Assembly: GCF_004344915.1 (NCBI RefSeq)
Contig: NZ_SKFG01000010.1
Location: 1-64,000, forward strand
Reading direction: 5' to 3'
DNA length: 64,000 nt
Source: Paenibacillus albiflavus
GTDB taxonomy: Bacteria; Bacillota; Bacilli; Paenibacillales; NBRC-103111
Part shown: positions 45,417 through 54,945 of the stretch, one piece after another
How the letters are laid out: the number at the start of each line of letters is the position of its first letter
How positions within the stretch are numbered: position 1 is the stretch's first letter
The notes under the pieces: model-generated
Databases searched by the model: none
Seen by the model: the letters and a program-made list of their open reading frames with translations, nothing else
Told to the model about the DNA's origin: nothing
Made by a program: the position numbers and the translations under genes

Positions 45417-47861
45417 TTAATTTGCTACGATGTTAACGAGCTTGCCTTTGACAACAATCACTTTACGAACTGTTTTGCCAGCAGTTGCTTCTTTCACTTT
45501 ATCCAAGTTATGAGCAAGCTCTTGCATAGCTTCTTCATTCGTATCCGCAGCGATCATGACACGTTCAATGATTTTACCATTAACTTGAACGACGATCTCT
45601 ACTTCGTTGTCAACGGTGTACGCTTCTTCATACGTAGGCCAAGCTTCATAAGTAATCGACTCTGTACCGCCAAGTTTCTCCCATAGCTCTTCAGCAATAT
45701 GAGGAACAATTGGAGATAGCATCTGAACAAAATGTCTCATCGCCTGGATTGGTAGCTGCTCAGTCTTATAGGCTTCATTAACAAAAATCATCATTTGAGA
45801 AATCGCTGTGTTAAACCGTAGAGTTTCAATGTCTTCGGTTATTTTTTTGATCGTACGGTGCCATACACGCTTGAACGCCTCTCCGCCTGCATGCTCATCA
45901 TTCACAATCTTGGCATTAAGCTTGCCTGTGGACTCATCCACAAATAGACGCCAGATACGAGCCAAGAAGCGATAAGCTCCTTCTACACCATTGGTATTCC
46001 AAGGCTTCGTTGCTTCAAGAGGACCCATGAACATTTCATATAGACGAAGCGTATCTCCACCATATTCATTCACAATATCGTCTGGGTTAACAACGTTGCC
46101 GCGGGATTTACTCATTTTCTCCATGTTCTCACCAAGGATCATCCCTTGATTAACTAGCCTGTGGAACGGTTCTTTGGTTGCAACAACCCCTAGATCATAA
46201 AGCACTTTGTGCCAGAAACGTGCATATAGCAAGTGAAGCACTGCATGCTCTACCCCACCAATGTAAAGGTCAACTGGCAACCATTTCTTCTGCAGCTCAG
46301 GTGAGCATAATGCTTCATCGTTATGTGGATCGATATAGCGCAGGTAGTACCAGCAGCTTCCTGCCCACTGAGGCATTGTGTTTGTCTCACGGCGTGCTTT
46401 CATTCCTGTCTCAGGATCAATGGTATTCACCCACTCAGATACGTTCGCAAGCGGTGATTCACCTGTTCCTGATGGCGTAATGGAATCAACTTCTGGTAAA
46501 ATCAGCGGCAGTTGATCCACAGGCACTGGCTTCATGGTGCCATCTTCTAGATGAAGAATAGGAATAGGCTCACCCCAATAGCGTTGACGAGAGAATAACC
46601 AATCACGTAAGCGGTAGGTAACTTTACCCATACCTATACCTTCTTGTTCTAACCACTGAATCATCTTCGCGATCGCTTCTTCATTATGAAGACCGTTAAG
46701 CAGACCCGAGTTCACATGCTCGCCATCTCCAGCGTAAGCTTCCTTCGTAACGTCTCCGCCTTGAACAACTTCGATGATCTCGATACCAAATTGCTTTGCA
46801 AATTCCCAGTCTCGCTCATCATGACCTGGGACAGCCATAATTGCACCTGTACCATAACCTGCAAGCACATAATCTGCAATCCAGATCGGCATCTTTGCAC
46901 CATTCACAGGGTTAACGGCATATGCGCCAGTGAATACCCCTGTTTTCTCCTTAGCAAGGTCAGTACGCTCAAGATCGCTCTTATGAGAAGCTTTCTCTTG
47001 ATACTGCTTAACTGCTTCTGCTTGCTCCGTTGTTGTGATCTTAGCAACAAGCTCGTGCTCAGGAGCAAGTACACAGTAGGTAGCACCGAATAAGGTATCT
47101 GGCCTTGTTGTGAATACAACTAGCTCATCTCCAGCAAATCCATCAATTGCAAATCTGACTTCTGCACCCTTGGATTTACCGATCCAATTGCGCTGCATAT
47201 CCTTAATGCTTTCAGGCCAATCCAACTCTTCAAGGTCCTCAAGCAAACGCTCAGCATACGCCGTAATTTTGAGTACCCATTGACGCATAGGTTTACGAAT
47301 AACTGGGTGCCCACCGCGTTCACTAAGACCATCGATAACTTCCTCATTCGCAAGTACAGTACCTAATGCTGGACACCAGTTCACAGGCACTTCATCTACA
47401 AACGCAAGTCCTTTATTATACAACTGGATAAAAATCCATTGTGTCCATTTGTAATATTCAGGATCAGTCGTTGAAATCTCACGATCCCAGTCATAGGAGA
47501 AACCAAGCGATTTCACTTGGCGACGGAATGTATTCACATTCTTAACCGTAATATCGCGCGGATGCCCACCAGTTTGAATCGCGTACTGCTCTGCAGGCAA
47601 ACCAAACGCATCCCAACCCATTGGATGAAGTACGTTATATCCACGCATACGCTTGTATCGTGAAATGATATCATTTGCTGTATAACCCTCTGGATGACCT
47701 ACGTGAAGTCCTGCTCCAGATGGATATGGAAACATATCTAGCGCATAAAATTTTGGTTTGCTGTCGTCATCCAATACTTTAAATGTCTTATTGTCATCCC
47801 AATGTTTTTGCCATTTGGGTTCCGATTCAATCGGATTATAGCCATGCTGTTCTCTGTTCAT
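45417..47861 (-). CDS. leuS: Leucyl-tRNA synthetase
   Basis: Class I synthetase. The HIGH-type motif is [16 protein letters not shown], the KMSKS motif is KMSKSRGN, and the CP1 editing domain ([27 protein letters not shown]) is intact. 814 aa from the ATG at 47861, chosen because GGAGG lies 9 bp upstream; further in-frame codons upstream lack one. It is controlled by a T-box leader. There is no room for a terminator between it and comER. Confidence 0.97.
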   Translation of the reverse strand: MNREQHGYNPIESEPKWQKHWDDNKTFKVLDDDSKPKFYALDMFPYPSGAGLHVGHPEGYTANDIISRYKRMRGYNVLHPMGWDAFGLPAEQYAIQTGGHPRDITVKNVNTFRRQVKSLGFSYDWDREISTTDPEYYKWTQWIFIQLYNKGLAFVDEVPVNWCPALGTVLANEEVIDGLSERGGHPVIRKPMRQWVLKITAYAERLLEDLEELDWPESIKDMQRNWIGKSKGAEVRFAIDGFAGDELVVFTTRPDTLFGATYCVLAPEHELVAKITTTEQAEAVKQYQEKASHKSDLERTDLAKEKTGVFTGAYAVNPVNGAKMPIWIADYVLAGYGTGAIMAVPGHDERDWEFAKQFGIEIIEVVQGGDVTKEAYAGDGEHVNSGLLNGLHNEEAIAKMIQWLEQEGIGMGKVTYRLRDWLFSRQRYWGEPIPILHLEDGTMKPVPVDQLPLILPEVDSITPSGTGESPLANVSEWVNTIDPETGMKARRETNTMPQWAGSCWYYLRYIDPHNDEALCSPELQKKWLPVDLYIGGVEHAVLHLLYARFWHKVLYDLGVVATKEPFHRLVNQGMILGENMEKMSKSRGNVVNPDDIVNEYGGDTLRLYEMFMGPLEATKPWNTNGVEGAYRFLARIWRLFVDESTGKLNAKIVNDEHAGGEAFKRVWHRTIKKITEDIETLRFNTAISQMMIFVNEAYKTEQLPIQAMRHFVQMLSPIVPHIAEELWEKLGGTESITYEAWPTYEEAYTVDNEVEIVVQVNGKIIERVMIAADTNEEAMQELAHNLDKVKEATAGKTVRKVIVVKGKLVNIVAN

Positions 47862-47902
47862 GTTTTTATTCCTCCTACAAGCAGTCATTTCATTCGCAAT
47901 TA

Positions 47903-48178
47903 AAAACCAAAAAACCTCCCGCCCGCTAGCTTATCGCTAGGGACGAGAGGTTAGATTCCCGTGGTACCACCCTAGTTAACACAAGGCATGCTTTGCCAGT
48001 GTTCACTTTGACTCCCTTAACGCGGGATAAACGATCAGGCTATGCTGTTACAGCATTCACCCTCAAGCTCCAAGGCGAGTTCACATGGATCGTCTATTGG
48101 CTTGCACCAACCGCCAACTCTCTAATAAATACGATTACCTGCTACTATTCCTCATCACAGCCCATTATAATACAATTT
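47903..48178 (-). promoter_or_regulatory. T-box riboswitch leader of leuS
   Basis: The T-box motif GGGTGGTACCACGGGAA (about 47957-47973) is followed by a terminator stem AACCTC...GAGGTT and TTTTTTGG (47903-47952). The leader starts with a typical stem I (GATGAGGAATAGTAG) and contains an AGAGAG GA-motif. A candidate specifier CTC (Leu) lies at 48077-48079 in GTGAACTCGCC. It covers the 355-bp gap to yqeM. Confidence 0.93.
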
Positions 48179-48184
48179 CTTATG

Positions 48185-48214
48185 ATTATATGTAATCCTC
48201 ATGCAACCTGTCAA
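48185..48214 (-). promoter_or_regulatory. Sigma-A promoter of leuS
   Basis: TTGACA, 18 bp, TATAAT on the minus strand, both hexamers perfect. The -35 lies 3 bp from the yqeM stop, so there is no terminator between yqeM and this promoter. Confidence 0.88.
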
Positions 48215-48216
48215 GC

Positions 48217-48972
48217 CTACATTTTACGTGCTGCAAAAAAGATTCGCATCGATTCATCATTCGGCGACTCGTTCGTAAAATCAGCCATTATCCTGATTTC
48301 TGAGAACCCTACTTGTACAAGTAGATCATGCAGCCAGGCAATCTCATAAGCTCGCTGAACATGTTGTTCTTCAATTTTGTGATATGCGCCATTTGTTTGC
48401 TGCACAAAAATCGAGAGGTTATGCTCAATCTCCATCCGTTCCTCATCCAGCTCACTAGTCCATATATAAGAAACATCCTCTTCATCCAAGACAAAAGGCT
48501 GTTCTTCCGCATAGCTTCGAAATACTGCTGGCGCATGAACATCAAACAGAAATAATCCATTCCTTGCAAGTCCGTGATAGACTTGTTCAAATGCTGCTTC
48601 AATATCTGCTTCTTCCAGAAGGTAATTCATGCAATCACAGAATGAAACAACTAGATCGACTGACTCCGGCAGCTCCCAATTGCGCAGATCACCTTGCATC
48701 CACATGAGACTAGCCCCTGCTGGCAGCTTTACTCCTTCTGACTTGTCGTGTGCAATGGCTAGCATATCGTCAGATAGGTCTAACCCATACACTTTCATAC
48801 CAGACTTAGCCAAAGGAATCGTTATTGCACCTGTGCCACAGCCCAAATCAATTGCTGTTTTAGGAGCTAGACCATAATCGCGATAACGGTCTTCAGTCCA
48901 CTTGACCCAATCTGAATAAGGCATTTCGGACATCAGCCGATCATAAGCATAGGCAAATTGTTCGTATGCCAC
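48217..48972 (-). CDS. yqeM: YqeM-like SAM-dependent methyltransferase
   Basis: Class I methyltransferase with the SAM motif DLGCGTGAITIPLAKSG (about 42-58) and following VYGLDLSDDMLAIA. Its location after rsfS and the yqeK-nadD genes matches yqeM. The substrate is unknown. The start is GTG at 48972, with GGTGGAGAG upstream. 251 aa is normal. Confidence 0.87.
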   Translation of the reverse strand: MAYEQFAYAYDRLMSEMPYSDWVKWTEDRYRDYGLAPKTAIDLGCGTGAITIPLAKSGMKVYGLDLSDDMLAIAHDKSEGVKLPAGASLMWMQGDLRNWELPESVDLVVSFCDCMNYLLEEADIEAAFEQVYHGLARNGLFLFDVHAPAVFRSYAEEQPFVLDEEDVSYIWTSELDEERMEIEHNLSIFVQQTNGAYHKIEEQHVQRAYEIAWLHDLLVQVGFSEIRIMADFTNESPNDESMRIFFAARKM

Positions 48973-49002
48973 GGGCTCTCTCCACCTTATAAATTAACTG
49001 AA

Positions 49003-50193
49003 CTATTCTTGCTTCGTTTTATTCACTAAATAAGTCCAATTCTCACGCTGCTCGATTAACCCTTCTTTCATCAGCTTGCCAAGCGCACGTTTAAAGGCAG
49101 ATTTACTTAGCCCGAATCGAGTTTGAATAATATCGGCAGGCGTTGAATCCGAATAAGGCATTCCTCCGTCAGGACGTTCTTGCAACAGCTTCAGAATAAT
49201 ATCTGCATCTTCAACTCTTCCGACCTGCTTAAGTTGTCTCATCGCTAAATTCACACGTCCATCCTCTTCTCGAACGAACGCAATTCTCACTTTAACCCGT
49301 TCTCCCAAGCGAAGCGGCTTTACGCGTTCTGCAGCTGGAATAAGCCCGATTATCCCAAAACCAATGACACCAGCATCGCATACGACAAAAGTACCCATTT
49401 GCAGTGGTTTGTATACTGTAGCTTCAACCCAATTATTTTTCCAAGACTCAGGTGCGCGAATACAACGTGCAGAAAGTTCCTCTTCACGTGCAGCACGAGC
49501 GATCAATCGACCTGACTTGTCTGTATTCATTGTAACAAATACATGATCGCCGATCTCAGGACGAAGCTCCTTTTTCTCAGGCAGCTCGCGAATAGGGAGT
49601 AATAAGTTACGCCCTAGTCCCATTTCGAGGAAAACACCAAGTCGTGGATGAATATCAACGACTTCCAGCTTTGCAAGATCACCAAGCTGTAACAGCGGTT
49701 GCTTCATTGTCGCCATCATCCTATCATACGTATCATGATAAATAAACACATCGACATGATCGCCTGGCTTGATTGTACCAACCACTTCGCTATAATGCAG
49801 CAGCACATCCTGCACACCATTGCTTAAGAAATAGCCATTAGGCGGCACTTCACGTGCGACTTCAAGCGTAATGATCGTACCAGCTTGAAAGCTGTTTTCA
49901 GCCGATTGCTCATTCCGATCACGATCACGATCACGCTCTTGATTACGACGATCATAGCTATCCCTTCTACCATACGAATCGGAATTCGATCTTGAATTCG
50001 ATCTTTCTGAATTGTCATAAGAGCGATTACGATTGCTTTTGAACTCTGCATTTAATGATCTAGGACTGGATGTACCTGATCTATCGCGATCACGACTGCC
50101 ATTCCCGTTTCTTGAAGGACCAAAGCCATCAGGTCTCCGATCTTTCATATGGCGATCACTGAACCCTTGTGAATTATCATTGTCTTTTCTCAT
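49003..50193 (-). CDS. CvfB/YitL-like S1 RNA-binding protein with disordered N-terminus
   Basis: The conserved part (from about residue 100) has tandem S1/OB-type domains (GTIITLEVAREVPPNGYFLSNG, LGDLAKLEVVDIHPRLGVFLEMGL, VKVRIAFVREEDGRVNLAMRQ) and a C-terminal winged helix (TPADIIQTRFGLSKSAFKRAL), the CvfB family architecture. CvfB binds RNA and affects virulence and gene expression in Staphylococcus. The first ~97 residues are an Arg/Asp/Ser/Asn-rich disordered extension ending in an RDRDRDRN run that is coded by a CGATCA tandem repeat. This extension is not part of typical CvfB. The start overlaps rsfS (ATGA). Its place between rsfS and yqeM differs from Bacillus. Confidence 0.87.
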   Translation of the reverse strand: MRKDNDNSQGFSDRHMKDRRPDGFGPSRNGNGSRDRDRSGTSSPRSLNAEFKSNRNRSYDNSERSNSRSNSDSYGRRDSYDRRNQERDRDRDRNEQSAENSFQAGTIITLEVAREVPPNGYFLSNGVQDVLLHYSEVVGTIKPGDHVDVFIYHDTYDRMMATMKQPLLQLGDLAKLEVVDIHPRLGVFLEMGLGRNLLLPIRELPEKKELRPEIGDHVFVTMNTDKSGRLIARAAREEELSARCIRAPESWKNNWVEATVYKPLQMGTFVVCDAGVIGFGIIGLIPAAERVKPLRLGERVKVRIAFVREEDGRVNLAMRQLKQVGRVEDADIILKLLQERPDGGMPYSDSTPADIIQTRFGLSKSAFKRALGKLMKEGLIEQRENWTYLVNKTKQE

Positions 50194-50537
50194 ATATGCT
50201 CCACTAATTTGGCATCAGACCAAATCCGCTCAATATTGTAGTATTCCCGATCATCCCGATGGAAAACATGCAGCACAACATCGCCTAAATCAAGCAGCAC
50301 CCAGCGAAGTGTATCTGTTCCTTCAAGACCTCTAACGTGAACTTGATGCTCATGTGCTCGTTTACGCGCTTCTGCCGCGATTGCTTGCACTTGTGTTTCT
50401 GAATTACCATGACAAATAATAAAATAATCAGCAATTAATGAAACCTCAGATACATCAAGTGTTACGACATCGTAAGCTTTCTTATCTTGAACTGCATCAA
50501 CAATTAATTTCATAATGGCATTTGGTGTAAGGCTCAT
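50190..50537 (-). CDS. rsfS: RsfS, ribosomal silencing factor
   Basis: Binds ribosomal protein uL14 on the 50S subunit and blocks subunit joining when nutrients are scarce. The family core (DVVTLDVSEVSLIADYFIICHGNSETQV, GTDTLRWVLLDLGDVVLHVF) is complete in 115 aa. AGGAGGTAATAG precedes the ATG, and it overlaps yqeK by 4 bp. It is part of the conserved nadD-yqeK-rsfS run. Confidence 0.96.
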   Translation of the reverse strand: MSLTPNAIMKLIVDAVQDKKAYDVVTLDVSEVSLIADYFIICHGNSETQVQAIAAEARKRAHEHQVHVRGLEGTDTLRWVLLDLGDVVLHVFHRDDREYYNIERIWSDAKLVEHI

Positions 50538-51121
50538 TCTATTACCTCCTGCTGTTTTAGCTTGATTTCCTTTATAAGATCATTGCGTGTTAATACGGTT
50601 AATGGATAAATAATTTGCTTTTTCTCTATTAAAAATTGAATTGTTCCATCAAATCCAGCAATCAACGCTTCCTCCAAGCTGTGTTCCGCAAGCTCACGCA
50701 TGTGAACAACGCCGGGAAAATCACGTCCGGGTTCAATATAATCCGCCAAGCAGACCACTTTATCAAGCAGTGTCATATGTTCACGTCCAGATGTATGGTA
50801 GCGAATGGCATCCAGAATTTCTGGATCTGTAACTTCACAGTCTCTAGCGGCTACATACGCACCAGCATGCGCATGCCACAACTGCTTATCATAGTCCAGA
50901 ATATCAAGCCATTCTCCGCTCTCACGAATCGCTTCAGCCTGCTGCTCGACCGGCCAATGCTTGCACATGTCATGCAGCGTAGCTGCAATCAGAGCTTTAT
51001 TCACATCCGCGCCAAATCGCAAAGCGAGCTTCTCAGCTGTTTGCATGACACCGAGCGTATGATTCCAGCGTTTGGCTGGCATCTGCTGCTGTACCTTGAT
51101 TACCATGTCCTTATGATTCAT
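50534..51121 (-). CDS. yqeK: YqeK, HD-domain Ap4A hydrolase
   Basis: HD-superfamily metal-dependent phosphohydrolase; the family hydrolyses diadenosine tetraphosphate symmetrically. The motifs H (RWNHTLGV), HD (TLHDMCKHWP) and D (DKVVCLADYIEPGR), plus the intermediate GAYVAARD and RYHTSGREHM, are all present. 195 aa. It overlaps the nadD end by 11 bp and rsfS by 4 bp, so the three are probably coupled. Confidence 0.93.
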   Translation of the reverse strand: MNHKDMVIKVQQQMPAKRWNHTLGVMQTAEKLALRFGADVNKALIAATLHDMCKHWPVEQQAEAIRESGEWLDILDYDKQLWHAHAGAYVAARDCEVTDPEILDAIRYHTSGREHMTLLDKVVCLADYIEPGRDFPGVVHMRELAEHSLEEALIAGFDGTIQFLIEKKQIIYPLTVLTRNDLIKEIKLKQQEVIE

Positions 51122-51698
51122 ATAGCTTTCTCTCCCTGATATAAGCTTCTACAGCCTTTGGCACACAATACCGAATCGACAGTCCTTCCAGACATCTTTC
51201 ACGTATATAAGTTGATGAAATATGAAAAGATGGCATTTCAGTCATCGTTACAGCCTTAGCGATTAAAGGAGGAAGCTCCGATAAATCAACTGTATATCCA
51301 GGTCTATTTAGGCCTATGAACTGGACGAATTGCACCATTTCTTCAATCCGAACCCATTTAGGCAAAAACTGCACCATATCTCCGCCGATAATGTAATAAA
51401 ATTCGTGATCTGGATACTTCACCCTTAATTCCGTCATCGTTTCTATACTGTAGGAGACGCCGCCTTTACGTAACTCGTAATCAAATGGGTGAAAAAACGG
51501 ATTGTCCTCCACTGCCAGCCGCACCATTTCGAGACGTTCTTCTGGCGTTGCCTTTGGTGCATTCGATTTATGTGGGGGCACAAAGGTTGGCATAAACCAT
51601 ACCTCGTCAAGCTCACAACTCGTCCGAACGCTTTCTGCCGCGATTAAATGACCCAAATGAATCGGATCAAATGTCCCGCCCATGATTCCAATCCGCAT
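51111..51698 (-). CDS. nadD: NadD, nicotinate-nucleotide adenylyltransferase
   Basis: Makes deamido-NAD from nicotinate mononucleotide and ATP in NAD synthesis. The nucleotidyltransferase motifs GGTFDPIHLGHL (near residues 7-18) and ISSTYIRER (ISSTxxR, near residue 165) are intact, and WFMPTFVPPHK is conserved. 195 aa is normal. Shine-Dalgarno GGTGGTGA. It is part of the yqeG-rsfS gene run. Confidence 0.97.
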   Translation of the reverse strand: MRIGIMGGTFDPIHLGHLIAAESVRTSCELDEVWFMPTFVPPHKSNAPKATPEERLEMVRLAVEDNPFFHPFDYELRKGGVSYSIETMTELRVKYPDHEFYYIIGGDMVQFLPKWVRIEEMVQFVQFIGLNRPGYTVDLSELPPLIAKAVTMTEMPSFHISSTYIRERCLEGLSIRYCVPKAVEAYIRERKLYES

Positions 51699-51778
51699 AA
51701 GTCACCACCTTCTGCTGTCCCCTTGTGTAGCTTAGTTTGTCCGTAGATCCTTTTTGCGCGCTGTGAAAATATCGCTAT

Positions 51779-52069
51779 TTACGGCAATTCAATCCGTTTG
51801 TGGTCTTTGGATTCCTTATACAATACAATGGTTTTGCCAATTACTTGAACAAGCTCCGCTCCCGCTCCTTCAGCAATTGCAGCAGCAACTTCGTCGCGAT
51901 CATCGGAATTGTTGTTTAGAATCGATACTTTGATCAATTCACGAGTCTCAATTGCTTCAACGACGTGTTGAATTAAATGATCATTTACGCCGCCTTTACC
52001 TACTTGAAAAATGGGCGTTAAATGATGCGCTTCTGCGCGTAAAAATCTTTTTTGCTTGCCTGTTAACAT
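51779..52069 (-). CDS. yhbY: YhbY-type (CRM domain) RNA-binding protein, YqeI
   Basis: 96-aa CRM-domain protein with the GxxG loop in VGKGGVND and family residues LTGKQKRFLRAEAHHLTPIFQ and IGKTIVLYKES. Members bind pre-50S particles. It lies between nadD and aroE as yqeI does in B. subtilis. Confidence 0.94.
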   Translation of the reverse strand: MLTGKQKRFLRAEAHHLTPIFQVGKGGVNDHLIQHVVEAIETRELIKVSILNNNSDDRDEVAAAIAEGAGAELVQVIGKTIVLYKESKDHKRIELP

Positions 52070-52138
52070 CTTAAGTTCCCTCTATTCTGCTTTCTGTTTT
52101 AGAATGATTAGCTGTTGATCTGAGCTACAATCCGCTGC

Positions 52139-52261
52139 AGGTACGGATCATTCTTCCGATCGCTGTTGTATCCAAATTTCCTGATTAGTTTAACCATTTA
52201 AAGGTGGAAATTCGGCTACAAAGGCGACCGCTATCGCTTCTCCAGAACGATTCCGTTCCTT
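52139..52261. repeat. Fold-back repeat element, copy B
   Basis: Same structure as copy A at 43684-43804, with inverted ends AGGTACGGATCATTCTT and AGAACGATTCCGTTCCTT. The ends have drifted more than in copy A, suggesting an older copy. It occupies the gap between aroE and yhbY. Both copies are in the same orientation and both lie between minus-strand genes. Confidence 0.85.
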
Positions 52262-52295
52262 TCGCTTTTTAAGCTCGTTTCTCAAAGGCTAATCA

Positions 52296-53171
52296 TTAAA
52301 TTGTTTGATTAAATGACTCCAGCACGACCTCGCGCATTGCGTCGGTTGGGGCAGGCTGCCCTGTCCATAACTCAAAAGCATATGCGCCTTGGTAAATGAA
52401 CATGCCAAGACCGCCATGTGCTGTTGCGCCTGCGAGTGCGGCCTCGCGAAGCAGTCTTGTTTCCTGCGGATTATAGATTAGATCGCTGACAATCAAACGA
52501 TTATGGAGAAGCTCCGCAGGCAGTGGGGTTTCGTCCACATTAGGCGACATGCCGACGGAAGTCGTGTTCACGACGATGTCTACCTCTCGCATAATGTCCC
52601 CGACATCCGCAGTTCTGAGTCCTACCGCGGATGTATACTCGCCGATCAGATCGGCGAGTTCAACCGCACGTTCTAGCGTGCGGTTGGCGATGTAGATGCG
52701 CGAGACGCCCTCGCGGGCAAGCGCATAAGCGACTCCGCGCGCGGCACCGCCCGCGCCGAGCATCAACACTCGGGCGCCTGCAAGGCTCGCGCCCGTCTCG
52801 TTCTTCAGGGATCGGACATACCCGATCCCGTCGGTGTTATAGCCGATGAGGCGACCGCCCTTGTTCACAATGGTGTTCACAGCACCAGCGACGCGGGCTC
52901 CCTCATCGATCTCATCCAAATACCGCATAACTTCGATCTTATGCGGTATCGTTACATTCGCGCCGCCAAGCCCGAGTGCGCGAATGCCTTGCACCGCCGC
53001 AGACAAATCCTGCGGCTCAACACGAAATGCCGCATATGCGGCATTGATTCCCATCTCCCGAAATGCTCTCCCAATCATGATTGGCGAACGGGAATGACGA
53101 ATCGGATCACCCAGCACCCCATACAGGACGGTATCGCTATTGATCCCTTGCTGGTTCAGCTGCTTACCCAT
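52296..53171 (-). CDS. aroE: Shikimate dehydrogenase
   Basis: NADPH-dependent reduction of 3-dehydroshikimate in the aromatic pathway. The substrate motif GDPIRHSRSPIMIG, catalytic NVTIPHKIEVM, the dinucleotide loop LMLGAGGAARGVAYAL, ANRT and NTTSVGMSP are all present. 291 aa. Shine-Dalgarno GGGGGA. Most of the gene (about 52390-53060) is strongly GC-rich compared with the AT-richer yhbY and yqeH on either side. The position between yqeH and yhbY is conserved. Confidence 0.97.
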   Translation of the reverse strand: MGKQLNQQGINSDTVLYGVLGDPIRHSRSPIMIGRAFREMGINAAYAAFRVEPQDLSAAVQGIRALGLGGANVTIPHKIEVMRYLDEIDEGARVAGAVNTIVNKGGRLIGYNTDGIGYVRSLKNETGASLAGARVLMLGAGGAARGVAYALAREGVSRIYIANRTLERAVELADLIGEYTSAVGLRTADVGDIMREVDIVVNTTSVGMSPNVDETPLPAELLHNRLIVSDLIYNPQETRLLREAALAGATAHGGLGMFIYQGAYAFELWTGQPAPTDAMREVVLESFNQTI

Positions 53172-53208
53172 TCAGATTCCCCCATGTAACTCTGCAGAGT
53201 TAACACTC

Positions 53209-54327
53209 TTAAATCAAGCTATCTCTGACAACAACCTTAATACCCTTAGGAGCGTGAATCGTTATTTCTGCTCCTGCGTTACTGTTAACCTTAATCCAGC
53301 CAAGACCTGAGATCACAACATCCTGCTGCTTACCCCTTGGGATCGTGAAGGAATGCTTCGCAAACGGAGGCAGTTTATCGATATCATCCAGTACTGGCGG
53401 TGCAAGAAGTGTGCCTTTATGCTCAGCATAAAGCTCATCCGCCTTCTCCAGCTTCGTCCGATGAATTTTGATCGCATTCGATGTATAACATGTAAAGGAC
53501 TGGCGCTCTCCACGATTAAAATCCATACGTGCCATTGCACCGAAGAACAAGGTTTGTCCATCATTAAGCTGATAAACCATCGGTTTAATAGCATTGCTTG
53601 GCATGATCTTCGGTAAATCTTTACGAGTAACTAACTCCGTAAGACGATGATTATATACGATTCCTGGCGTATCAATAATGGACTTGCCGTCATCAAGCGG
53701 AATTTTGACGATATCAAGGGTAGTTCCTGGATAATGCGATGTTGTTAATTCAGCTTCCAAATCACTGAAATCCGAAATTAATCGATTAATTAACGTTGAT
53801 TTACCTACATTCGTCGCCCCGACAACATATACATCATGGTGTCCGCGATGCTCTGCAATACTATTGATCACACGTTCAAAGCCCATATTCTTCTTCGCCG
53901 AGCAAAGAACAACATCAACCGTTTTAAGTCCCCATTGTTTGGCTTGCTTCTGAACCCAATTGATAATCTTATTATAATTTGTTACCTTTGGCAGCAAATC
54001 AATTTTGTTAACAACGAGGATCACAGGGTTATTACCTACGAACCGCTGCAAGCTTGAAATCATACTACCTTCAAAATCAAATAAATCCACGATGTTAACA
54101 ACAAGTGCTTTCGTATTACCTACGTGACTAAGCAGCTTGAGGAAATCATCCTGGTTCAAAGTAATTGAACTTGCTTCATTATAATGTTTAATACGGAAGC
54201 AGCGCTGACAGATGATTGGTTCTTTAAGAAATGCCTCTGTAGGCACGAACCCGAGCTTGCCTGAATCATCCACCTGTAATTTCACACCGCATCCCGCACA
54301 ATGCATAATTTCTTCTTCTGTATGCAT
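53209..54327 (-). CDS. yqeH: YqeH, ribosome-biogenesis GTPase
   Basis: Circularly permuted GTPase needed for 30S assembly. The N-terminal zinc finger has two CxxC pairs (CAGC, CQRC), followed by G4 (NKIDLLP), G5 (CSAKK), G1 (GATNVGKSTLINRLI) and G3 (DTPGI) in permuted order, then a C-terminal domain. 372 aa is normal. GGAGGG precedes the ATG. Confidence 0.96.
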   Translation of the reverse strand: MHTEEEIMHCAGCGVKLQVDDSGKLGFVPTEAFLKEPIICQRCFRIKHYNEASSITLNQDDFLKLLSHVGNTKALVVNIVDLFDFEGSMISSLQRFVGNNPVILVVNKIDLLPKVTNYNKIINWVQKQAKQWGLKTVDVVLCSAKKNMGFERVINSIAEHRGHHDVYVVGATNVGKSTLINRLISDFSDLEAELTTSHYPGTTLDIVKIPLDDGKSIIDTPGIVYNHRLTELVTRKDLPKIMPSNAIKPMVYQLNDGQTLFFGAMARMDFNRGERQSFTCYTSNAIKIHRTKLEKADELYAEHKGTLLAPPVLDDIDKLPPFAKHSFTIPRGKQQDVVISGLGWIKVNSNAGAEITIHAPKGIKVVVRDSLI

Positions 54328-54348
54328 AGACCCTCCTGTGGTAGTTTC

Positions 54349-54855
54349 TTATTGTCGTTTATTTCTAGATAGCTTAAGTGTTAGCTTCTCTAGTGGACGA
54401 TTGATCATTTTCGTCGCAATCCCTTCATCCTTGATTGCAATCGGACGAACAAGAATCGTATATAAACCCATTCGATTACCACCTAGAACATCTGTCATCA
54501 ACTGGTCACCAATAACTATCGTGTTGTTTGGTGCTGTCTTCAAGACAGTTAGCGCTTTATTAAATGGCGTTCTTGTTGGTTTACGAGCAGCATGAATGAA
54601 AGGAATATGTAGCGGATCGGCAAATGCAGAAACTCTTCCATGATTGTTATTCGATACAATCACAACACGGAATCCCATTTCTTTAACACTCTCCAGCCAG
54701 CTTATTAGCTCTGGGGTAGCTAAAGGCTCTTTCGCCCCGACGAGTGTATTATCAAGATCCGTAATGATTCCACGGTATCCTTGTTCCCATAATTTGACTA
54801 AATCAATGTCATATACTGTCCGAACCGACAGTTTCGGCTCAAATCGCTTTAGCAT
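54349..54855 (-). CDS. yqeG: YqeG, HAD-IIIA family phosphatase
   Basis: HAD-superfamily protein with DxD (ITDLDNTLVG), VVSNNN and GDQLMTDVLGGNRMG. 168 aa matches the YqeG family. The substrate is not established. It opens the yqeG-yqeH-aroE-yhbY-nadD-yqeK-rsfS cluster, as in Bacillus. Confidence 0.93.
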   Translation of the reverse strand: MLKRFEPKLSVRTVYDIDLVKLWEQGYRGIITDLDNTLVGAKEPLATPELISWLESVKEMGFRVVIVSNNNHGRVSAFADPLHIPFIHAARKPTRTPFNKALTVLKTAPNNTIVIGDQLMTDVLGGNRMGLYTILVRPIAIKDEGIATKMINRPLEKLTLKLSRNKRQ

Positions 54856-54945
54856 TGTTTCAACTCCAATTAATTAAGTTCCGATTACATTCACCTATTC
54901 TATAGGGAACTATACCATACTTAATAAATTCTACACAACTTAAGC

